Assembly (NCBI GenBank): GCA_018623405.1
Contig: JAAZVO010000196.1
Coordinates: 1-5,373, forward strand
Reading direction: 5' to 3'
Source: Crocinitomicaceae bacterium
Lineage (GTDB): Bacteria; Bacteroidota; Bacteroidia; Flavobacteriales_G; Salibacteraceae
DNA: 5,373 nt
The position numbers were made by a program, and so were the translations under genes. Shown here piece by piece: positions 1 to 5,373 of the stretch. Each line of letters begins with the position of its first letter. The first letter of the stretch is position 1. The notes below the pieces were generated by a model. It saw only the letters and a program-made list of their open reading frames with translations, was not told the DNA's origin and searched no databases.

Positions 1-522
1 CTAGGTGTATTGCTTTTGGTTCAGTTTAAAGATTGGTGGATGGAGTTACTTTATTATTCTCAAAACACTTATCAAAATTTAGTTTTTGCCATGGTAATTA
101 TCAATGCCTTTCCCATGGCTTTGGTTTACATTTTCGGAACAGTATTAACCTCTGCCGAGAAGATTAAATTTTTGAATAAAGTAGCACTAGGAGGTTTTAT
201 TTTAAATTTAACTTTAAACCTAATACTTATACCAACAAAAGGTGCTTTTGGTGCAGCTGTAGCCACCATCATAACTCAAGGCATTACCGCAATTATTCAG
301 GTTATTTACGCCCTTAAAGCGTTAAACATCAGTTTAGGTAAAGGCATGCTTTACAGAGGTTTTATTTTTTTATTAAGCGTATTAATAGCTTCTTATTTAC
401 TACAGTTTTCAGCAATAAGTGATGTATTGAGCCTTGTTATTTTATTGATGTTTGGTACGATTTTACTTTTTATGCTAAACATTATTTCCTTAACCTCAAT
501 CAAATCTTTTTTTAATAAATAA
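1..522 (+). CDS. Polysaccharide flippase (Wzx / MATE-like exporter), C-terminal fragment
   Basis: The reading frame is open from the first base and ends at TAA 520-522, giving the last 173 residues; the true start is outside the window, and the TTG at 10 is an internal Leu codon. The protein would be an inner-membrane transporter that flips undecaprenyl-linked glycan repeat units to the periplasm. About five hydrophobic segments are visible, near fragment residues 26-48, 57-76, 82-104, 118-135 and 141-162. The diagnostic stretch is around residues 66-96, where an Asn/Leu-rich helix runs into IPTKGAFGAAVATIIT. This matches the 'N-L-I-L-I-P-x-x-G-x-x-G-A-A-x-A-T' signature of the polysaccharide synthesis/MurJ-MATE (MOP) superfamily. 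It ends in a short basic tail (SIKSFFNK). The Wzz-like and Wzy-like genes downstream support the assignment. Which MOP subfamily it belongs to (PST, Wzx or other) cannot be settled without the N-terminal part. Confidence 0.85.
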   Translation, partial: LGVLLLVQFKDWWMELLYYSQNTYQNLVFAMVIINAFPMALVYIFGTVLTSAEKIKFLNKVALGGFILNLTLNLILIPTKGAFGAAVATIITQGITAIIQVIYALKALNISLGKGMLYRGFIFLLSVLIASYLLQFSAISDVLSLVILLMFGTILLFMLNIISLTSIKSFFNK

Positions 523-549
523 CCTCATAATAAAACCTTCATTACTCGG

Positions 550-583
550 TTTAAGGAAGCACTATTGATTAATGCTACTTTTG
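550..583 (+). promoter_or_regulatory. Candidate Bacteroidota-type promoter upstream of the Wzz-like gene
   Basis: TACTTTTG at 576-583 is a perfect match to the Bacteroidota -7 consensus TAnnTTTG. A weak -33-like TTTA (consensus TTTG) lies at 550-553, with a 22-base spacer. The predicted transcript would start around 588-592, just ahead of ATG 604, leaving a very short leader. If real, it would start the Wzz-Wzy-nucleotidyltransferase-radical SAM unit and would argue against the TTG start at 565, because the box lies inside that extension. The box is short and the sequence AT-rich, so a chance match is quite possible. Confidence 0.25.
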
Positions 584-603
584 CCGAAATTTTTAAACAC
601 CTC

Positions 604-1632
604 ATGGAAGATCAAATAAAAGCTCAAAAACAAGAAGACTTTGACTCTACTAACCTGATCGCCTTCTTATATAATTACAGAAAACCACTTATTATTTTAA
701 GTTTTTCTGCCGCGGTTATCTCAGCTATAGCTTCATTTTTTATTCGTGAAAAGTTTTTATCTACCGTAATTCTTTTCCCTGCAAATACAAGTTCAATCTC
801 AAAATCTGTAATGACAGAAGATGCTGCGGGTAAAAACGACATTGTAGCTTTTGGAGAAGAAGAGCAAGCAGAACAAATGCTTCAAATTTTAAATTCGGAT
901 ATGATTAGGTCGAAAATTAGAGAAAAGTACGACCTTATGAAACATTACAGAATTGGTCCTGATGAAAAATACCCCATCACCAAATTCAATAAAATGTGGG
1001 AAAGTAATGTTACCTACAAGCGTACCGAGTTTATGAGTATTAGAATAGATGTTTTGGCATTTAATGCCGATACTGCTGCCCTTATTGCCAATGATATTGC
1101 ACAACTGTTAGATGACGAAAAAAACCGAATGCAAAAAGAAAGGGCTCAAAAAGCGTTAGCGGTAATTGAGACTGAGTACAATAAATTTCAAGAGCACTTA
1201 AATCAGGTAGATGACTCTCTTACTAAAATTAGAGAAATGGGTTTACAAGATTTTGAAACGCAAATTGAAATGCTTTCAGAACAATACTACCGTGCATTAG
1301 CAGAAGGTAACAAAACCGGAGCTAAAAAATTAGAAGAAAAACTAGATGTTTTCTCAAAATATGGCTCGGCCTACATGGCACTTTTTACCAATGCCGAATA
1401 TGAAAGAGAAAGGTTAATCTTATTACGTTCAAAATATGAGGAAACCATGGTTGATGCAACGCAAAATATTCCTCATAAGTTTATTGTAAACCAAGCTTAT
1501 CCTGCAGAGAAAAAAGAATATCCAATAAGGTGGCTAATTGTAGTAGTAAGTACGCTATCAACCTTTTTGCTTACTTCAATTGCCATTATTGGAATAGAAA
1601 ATTACAAGCGCGTTACCGCAAAAGCAGCCTAA
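604..1632 (+). CDS. Wzz-like polysaccharide co-polymerase / chain-length determinant
   Basis: This inner-membrane protein likely sets polymer chain length together with the neighbouring polymerase. It is 342 residues from ATG 604. The two-helix topology is classic for the family: a short cytoplasmic N-terminus, TM1 at about residues 27-47 (after LIAFLYNYRKP), a large periplasmic domain, and TM2 at about 308-331 followed by a short basic tail. The periplasmic part has a charged, Glu/Lys-rich, coiled-coil-like stretch at about 170-285. Just before TM2 the segment AYPAEKKEYPIRW resembles the Pro-rich 'P-x-x-P-x-x-P' motif of polysaccharide co-polymerases, with fewer prolines than usual. There is no C-terminal tyrosine-kinase (Walker) domain, so it is a Wzz/PCP1-type rather than a Wzc-type protein. 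Start choice: ATG 604 has no Shine-Dalgarno. The frame is open further up to TTG 565 (13 extra residues), which has AAGGA at 553-557 at good spacing. ATG is preferred because TM1 needs no extension and a promoter-like box lies at 576-583. The polymerase gene starts one base after the stop. Confidence 0.85.
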   Translation: MEDQIKAQKQEDFDSTNLIAFLYNYRKPLIILSFSAAVISAIASFFIREKFLSTVILFPANTSSISKSVMTEDAAGKNDIVAFGEEEQAEQMLQILNSDMIRSKIREKYDLMKHYRIGPDEKYPITKFNKMWESNVTYKRTEFMSIRIDVLAFNADTAALIANDIAQLLDDEKNRMQKERAQKALAVIETEYNKFQEHLNQVDDSLTKIREMGLQDFETQIEMLSEQYYRALAEGNKTGAKKLEEKLDVFSKYGSAYMALFTNAEYERERLILLRSKYEETMVDATQNIPHKFIVNQAYPAEKKEYPIRWLIVVVSTLSTFLLTSIAIIGIENYKRVTAKAA

Positions 1633-1633
1633 A

Positions 1634-3076
1634 TTGCTTTCGTTAAATCAAAAACTTAATTGGGTTTATGGAATAGGAAGTGCCTTTATTCTTCTTATTG
1701 CCATGCTTATTTACATGGAGGTTTACTATGTAGCAGCTATAATTCCACTGTTTTTGATAATTGTTGGTATTGGTTTTTTCAAATTAGATTGGATGCTGTA
1801 TCTCATCATCCTATCCACACCCCTCTCGTTAAACCTAGAGCAAATGGAATTTGGTTTGGGTATCATTTTACCAACAGAACCTTTAATTTTTGGAGCTATG
1901 GTAGTCTTTTTAGGAAGACTATTTTATGACCACAGGTTTGATGCAGCTGTTTTTAAACATCCTATATCCATAGGAATTTTCATTCATTTAATTTGGGTGG
2001 GATTCACCGTAATCCCAAGCGAAATGCCTGTTGTTTCCATCAAGTTTTTTCTTTCTAGGCTTTGGTTTGTGGTGGTTTTCTTCTATTTAATGACAAAGTT
2101 TTTTAAGTACCCAGAAAACATCAATAAGTTTTTTTGGCTTTACATCATTCCCCTCATGATAGTTATCATATATACCGTATATCAACACGCTATAAGAGGT
2201 TTTGAAGAGAAGCCTGCCCATTGGGTAATGCAGCCCTTTTTTAAAGACCACACTTCGTATGGTGCACTATTAGCCTTTTATATTCCTGTTTTAGTAGGCT
2301 ACCTATTTAACCCGGGGTTTAGATGGAACCTAAAGTTTATTGCCTTTAACGTATTATTAATTTTCATTTTAGGAATCATTCTTTCTTACACCAGAGCGGC
2401 TTGGCTTAGCTTGGTTGCTGCACTTGGGGTTTACATTTTAATTAAATTAAGAATTAGGCTTTGGTTATTATTAACCACCGGGTTTTTTGTGCTCGCTGCA
2501 TTTTTCACCTTTCAAGAGCAAATCTTTATGAAATTGGAAAAGAATCGCCAAGACTCTTCCGGCGATCTTTCTGAACATGTTGAGTCTATGTCTAACGTAG
2601 CAACAGATGCTTCTAATTTAGAGAGAATAAACAGGTGGAACTGCGCTCTTCGCATGTTTGAAGAAAGACCAGTTTTTGGTTGGGGTCCCGGCACCTACAA
2701 ATTTCAATATGCTCCATTCCAAAGCTCTCAAGAACTTACTATTATCTCTACCAACTTTGGCGATTTGGGTAATGCCCATTCCGAATACCTAGGACCTTTA
2801 GCTGAAATGGGAATTTTAGGAATGTTGAGCATTATTGCTATTATCATTTTGTTTTATTGGCGAGCAGTTTTGCTATACTACAAGTTAGAAATTAAAGAGT
2901 TAAAGGTTTTGGTAATGACAGCAATAACCGGGTTTACCACATATGTTACCCATGGCTTTTTAAATAACTTTTTAGATACAGATAAAGCTTCGCTTCCGTT
3001 TTGGGGTTTTATGGCACTTGTTGTAGCCATAGATGTTTACCATAAAAACAAGAAAGACCCAATTGTAGAAAGATAG
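1634..3076 (+). CDS. O-antigen polymerase / ligase family membrane protein (Wzy_C superfamily)
   Basis: This polytopic inner-membrane glycosyltransferase of 480 residues likely polymerises lipid-linked repeat units (Wzy), or ligates finished glycan to an acceptor (WaaL-like), on the periplasmic face. About ten or more hydrophobic segments are visible. Family landmarks are: FFKDHTSYGALLAFY (202-216, H206); SYTRAAWLSL (251-260), the conserved Arg-containing end of a helix; a long periplasmic loop at about 293-392 with RINRWNCALRMFEERP (331-346) and GWGPGTY (349-355); and NAHSEYL (380-386), whose H382 sits where ligase/polymerase members carry the functionally important His. Two or more helices follow to a basic C-terminus. 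The start is TTG 1634, one base after the preceding stop. The next in-frame ATG (1703) would cut into the first helix, and the frame closes upstream at TAG 1595-1597. Polymerase versus ligase cannot be told from sequence; the adjacent flippase and chain-length gene favour polymerase. Confidence 0.88.
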   Translation: MLSLNQKLNWVYGIGSAFILLIAMLIYMEVYYVAAIIPLFLIIVGIGFFKLDWMLYLIILSTPLSLNLEQMEFGLGIILPTEPLIFGAMVVFLGRLFYDHRFDAAVFKHPISIGIFIHLIWVGFTVIPSEMPVVSIKFFLSRLWFVVVFFYLMTKFFKYPENINKFFWLYIIPLMIVIIYTVYQHAIRGFEEKPAHWVMQPFFKDHTSYGALLAFYIPVLVGYLFNPGFRWNLKFIAFNVLLIFILGIILSYTRAAWLSLVAALGVYILIKLRIRLWLLLTTGFFVLAAFFTFQEQIFMKLEKNRQDSSGDLSEHVESMSNVATDASNLERINRWNCALRMFEERPVFGWGPGTYKFQYAPFQSSQELTIISTNFGDLGNAHSEYLGPLAEMGILGMLSIIAIIILFYWRAVLLYYKLEIKELKVLVMTAITGFTTYVTHGFLNNFLDTDKASLPFWGFMALVVAIDVYHKNKKDPIVER

Positions 3077-3118
3077 TTTACTCACTTTGTAATTATTCAT
3101 AAATTGCGCACTTTCTAA

Positions 3119-4039
3119 ATGGAAGAGCAAGTAAATTCAGCATTAAATAATGATGAGGTAGAGGTTCTTAAAACCCTCACTTACTTTGATATTTTTAGCT
3201 ATCCATTAACCTCAAAAGAAATTAAAGACTTTTTTGGTGGGGTGGAAAATAACAATGGAAATGTTGATGTAGCTCTAGACAGCCTATCCAAAAAAAAATT
3301 AGTATTTCAATTAGATAATTTTTACAGCTTGAAGGCAGATAAAAACCTATCTGCAAAGCGAAGTAAAGGGAATAAATTAGCAGAGCCTTATTTAAAGAAA
3401 GCCAAGAAAATTTCGAAGTTTATCGGCGCTTTTCCATTTGTTAGAGGGGTTTTTATTTCAGGCTCTTTATCTAAGGGCTATATGGGTGATGATGCAGATA
3501 TAGATTATTTCATTATTACCAAACCAAACCGCCTTTGGTTAGCACGAACGCTGCTAATTCTATACAAAAAAGTGTTTTTGTTAAATTCAAGAAAGTACTT
3601 CTGTGTAAACTATTTTATAGATGAAAACAACTTAAAAATAGAGGAAAAAAACAGGTTTACCGCAACAGAATTGGTTACGCTAATTCCTACTTACAATGCC
3701 AATATTTTTGAGCGCTTAAAACAGCAAAACCAATGGGTGAAAAACTATTTTCCACATCATCAATGGAATAGCAACCCTGAAACCCCAAGCGGCAAACCAA
3801 AACTATTAAAACGCCTCCTTGAGTTTTTGCTTGGCGGTACTATTGGCAATTGGTTAGACCGAGCAGCAATGAAAGTTACCTTAATCTTTTGGAAACGAAA
3901 ATTTGAGCACTTTACTGATGAGCAATTCGATTTGGCTTTAAAATCTAGGAATTATGTTTCTAAACACCATCCGCAAAACTTTCAAAGCCAGTTTTTGTTG
4001 AAATTCGAGGAAAAAATAAATAGCTTTCTGAAACCTTGA
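3119..4039 (+). CDS. Winged-helix + MNT-fold nucleotidyltransferase-like protein
   Basis: This is a soluble, cytoplasmic-looking protein of 306 residues with no signal peptide or clear membrane helix. Residues about 15-75 look like a small winged-helix domain: VLKTLTYFDIFSYPLTSKEI, then a second helix, then KKKLVFQLDNFYSLK as the wing. Residues about 105-170 carry the minimal nucleotidyltransferase signature of the Pol-beta superfamily: strand VRGVFISGSLSKG (G115, S116), then DDADIDYFII with the metal-binding pair D127/D129. D168 in VNYFID is a plausible third carboxylate, so the active site looks intact. The C-terminal 130 residues (KLLKRLLEFLLGG, then helices rich in aromatic and basic residues) match no domain I can name. 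ATG 3119 is the first good start; there is no Shine-Dalgarno. The gap to the polymerase gene is 42 bases. The TGA stop overlaps the next gene's TTG, implying translational coupling to the radical SAM protein. The substrate is unknown; a role in activating or modifying a sugar or lipid precursor is inference from context. Confidence 0.75.
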   Translation: MEEQVNSALNNDEVEVLKTLTYFDIFSYPLTSKEIKDFFGGVENNNGNVDVALDSLSKKKLVFQLDNFYSLKADKNLSAKRSKGNKLAEPYLKKAKKISKFIGAFPFVRGVFISGSLSKGYMGDDADIDYFIITKPNRLWLARTLLILYKKVFLLNSRKYFCVNYFIDENNLKIEEKNRFTATELVTLIPTYNANIFERLKQQNQWVKNYFPHHQWNSNPETPSGKPKLLKRLLEFLLGGTIGNWLDRAAMKVTLIFWKRKFEHFTDEQFDLALKSRNYVSKHHPQNFQSQFLLKFEEKINSFLKP

Positions 4040-5373
4040 AAAAAATACTTTTTACCCATTCTTACTTCTACCGGTTCGACCACAAACAATGGGAAAACCA
4101 ACAGCCTTATCCACCTTTAGGCACCATTACCGCTGCAAGTTGGTTAAGAGAAAAAGGTTATGAAGTAGCCTTATGTGATACTGCATTGGCAAATGGCCCA
4201 GAGGTAATTGACCCCTACTTAACAAAAGACTTTGATGCCTTGGTTATTTACGATGACGGATTTAATTACCTCACCAAAATGTGCTTAACCAACATGCGCG
4301 AAGCAGCATGGCAAATGGCAAAGAAGGCAAAAGCTAAAGGACTTAAGGTTTTTGTTTCTTCATCAGACTCAACAGACCATTTCGAAAAGTACCTTGAAAA
4401 TGGTTGTGATGTAGTAATCCTTGGTGAGGCTGAAGAAACCCTTTTAGAGCTAGTAAAAGGTGAAAAAACATTTCCCGAAATCCCCGGAATTGCTTACCAA
4501 AATGAGGGAAAAATAACCCAAAACCAAAAAAGGCCTGTACTTAGAGACTTAGATCAAATTCCGATGGCTGCTTGGGATTTAATTGATATTGCACCTTACC
4601 GCAAAATGTGGATGGAGAAATGGGGATATTTTTCATTGAATATTGCCACTACAAGAGGTTGTCCTTTTAAATGCAATTGGTGCGCAAAACCGATTTATGG
4701 TAATAGGTATAATTCTAGAAGTCCACAACATGTGGCCAATGAAATTGAATACCTCATAAAGAATTTTAAGCCTACCCATTTTTGGATGTGCGATGATATT
4801 TTTGGCCTGAAACCGGGATGGGTGCAAGCCTTTAGAAATGAGGTAAAAAAGAGAACCTTACACTTTAAATACAAAATACAATCGAGGGTAGATTTATTAT
4901 CAAAGGAAGATACAATTGAAGCCTTAGCCGAAAGCGGATTACACGAGGTTTGGGTGGGTGCTGAAAGTGGCTCGCAAAAAATATTGGATGCTATGGACAA
5001 GGGCACTCAACTAGCACAAATTGAAGAGGCCACTAAAATCTTAAAATCTAAAGGTGTTAGAGTAGCCTTCTTTTTACAATTTGGATATTTGGGAGAAACC
5101 AAGGCAGACATCCAAAAAACCATTGATATGGTAAAAAGGCTAAAGCCCGATGATATTGGTGTTTCTGTTTCATATCCTTTACCAGGAACAAAATTCTATG
5201 ACATTGTAAAATCGCAATTAGGCGAAAAACAAAATTGGACCGATAGCGATGATTTGGCAATGATGTACCAAGGAACTTTCTCTAGTGCTTATTACAAAAA
5301 ACTGCATCGGTACGTGCATAAAGAATTTAGAAAAGCCAAAGCCAAAGAGTTTTTGGGCGAAGTTTTAAAAGGA
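4036..5373 (+). CDS. B12-binding-domain radical SAM protein, 3' end beyond window
   Basis: TTG 4036 overlaps the preceding TGA stop (TTGA) and opens a frame of 446 codons with no stop before the right edge. The N-terminus (MKKILFTHSYF) looks native. Residues 1-140 form a Rossmann-like cobalamin-binding domain: PYPPLG at 24-29, KGYEVALCD at 40-48, GCDVVILGEAEETLLEL at 123-139. A linker follows (PGIAYQ, then LDQIPMAAWDLID at 171-183). The radical SAM core starts at TTRGCPFKCNWC, whose C209, C213 and C216 form the CxxxCxxC [4Fe-4S] site. Then come VWVGAESGSQ (305-314, SAM/Glu region), GYLGET (where GxPGET is commoner) and YPLPGT (380-385). The protein would use reductive SAM cleavage, possibly with cobalamin, for methylation or another radical change. 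No DxHxxG motif is seen in the B12 domain, so cobalamin binding, if any, would lack the usual His ligand; this is common in BchE-type members. The substrate is unknown; operon context suggests a polysaccharide or lipid-carrier component. Confidence 0.9.
   Translation, partial: MKKILFTHSYFYRFDHKQWENQQPYPPLGTITAASWLREKGYEVALCDTALANGPEVIDPYLTKDFDALVIYDDGFNYLTKMCLTNMREAAWQMAKKAKAKGLKVFVSSSDSTDHFEKYLENGCDVVILGEAEETLLELVKGEKTFPEIPGIAYQNEGKITQNQKRPVLRDLDQIPMAAWDLIDIAPYRKMWMEKWGYFSLNIATTRGCPFKCNWCAKPIYGNRYNSRSPQHVANEIEYLIKNFKPTHFWMCDDIFGLKPGWVQAFRNEVKKRTLHFKYKIQSRVDLLSKEDTIEALAESGLHEVWVGAESGSQKILDAMDKGTQLAQIEEATKILKSKGVRVAFFLQFGYLGETKADIQKTIDMVKRLKPDDIGVSVSYPLPGTKFYDIVKSQLGEKQNWTDSDDLAMMYQGTFSSAYYKKLHRYVHKEFRKAKAKEFLGEVLKG

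Noticed and set aside
531..553. Possible terminator hairpin after the flippase gene (AAACC at 535-539 with GGTTT at 548-552)
   Set aside because: The stem is five pairs at best, mostly A-T, with a loop of about eight to ten bases and no following T-run; too weak to call.
889..1104. Antisense open frame of 71 codons on the - strand
   Set aside because: It lies wholly within the well-supported Wzz-like gene, has no recognisable family features and no visible start signals; it is a shadow of the + strand coding.
1660..1929. Second + frame of 89 codons inside the polymerase gene
   Set aside because: It overlaps the polymerase transmembrane region out of frame; the translation is rich in Trp/Cys/His and resembles no protein family.
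3077..3118. Possible promoter or terminator in the 42-base gap before the nucleotidyltransferase gene
   Set aside because: TCACTTTG (3082-3089) and TAAATTG (3100-3106) each miss the TAnnTTTG consensus, no good -33 element is at the right spacing, and no hairpin is apparent.
3119..4039. Possible MNT/HEPN (MntA-HepT) toxin-antitoxin module
   Set aside because: The MNT-fold protein is about twice or more the usual antitoxin length and has a winged helix; the coupled neighbour is a radical SAM enzyme, not a HEPN toxin.
4633..5260. Three - strand open frames (64, 103 and 67 codons) over the right end
   Set aside because: All fall within the radical SAM gene, whose motifs are unambiguous on the + strand, and their translations are low-complexity and family-less.
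5333..5350. Short AAAGCC-type repetition near the right edge
   Set aside because: It only encodes an alternating Lys-Ala stretch (RKAKAKE) in frame and is too short to be a meaningful DNA repeat.

Overview
The window is an AT-rich, densely packed stretch from a surface-polysaccharide (O-antigen, capsule or exopolysaccharide) biosynthesis locus. All five genes are on the + strand. The organism is most likely a member of the Bacteroidota. The grounds are the low-GC codon choice, the near absence of Shine-Dalgarno sequences, the recognisable Bacteroidota character of the protein families, and one candidate TAnnTTTG-type -7 promoter box. This assignment is inferred from style and recall of families, not from a marker gene.

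Layout. Positions 1-522 hold the C-terminal third or so of a membrane flippase (Wzx/MATE-like polysaccharide exporter); its start lies left of the window. An 81-base gap follows (42 bases if the upstream TTG start is used), with a possible promoter. Then comes a Wzz-like polysaccharide co-polymerase (chain-length regulator) at 604-1632. One base later begins a polytopic O-antigen polymerase/ligase (Wzy/WaaL superfamily) at 1634-3076. After 42 bases comes a winged-helix plus MNT-fold nucleotidyltransferase-like protein at 3119-4039. Its TGA stop overlaps the TTG start of a cobalamin-binding-domain radical SAM protein, which begins at 4036 and runs open off the right edge.

How they fit together. 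Flippase, chain-length regulator and polymerase are the three core parts of Wzx/Wzy-dependent polymer assembly. Lipid-linked repeat units are flipped across the inner membrane, polymerised on the periplasmic side, and their length is set by the co-polymerase. The nucleotidyltransferase-like and radical SAM genes are translationally coupled to each other and lie in the same directon. They are best read as tailoring or precursor-modifying enzymes for the same polymer, but their substrates cannot be read from the sequence.

No RNA genes, mobile elements, CRISPR arrays or significant repeats were seen. The longest stretch without a gene is only about 80 bases. The window does not hold an obviously unprecedented system. 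The part with least known function is the coupled nucleotidyltransferase / radical SAM pair.
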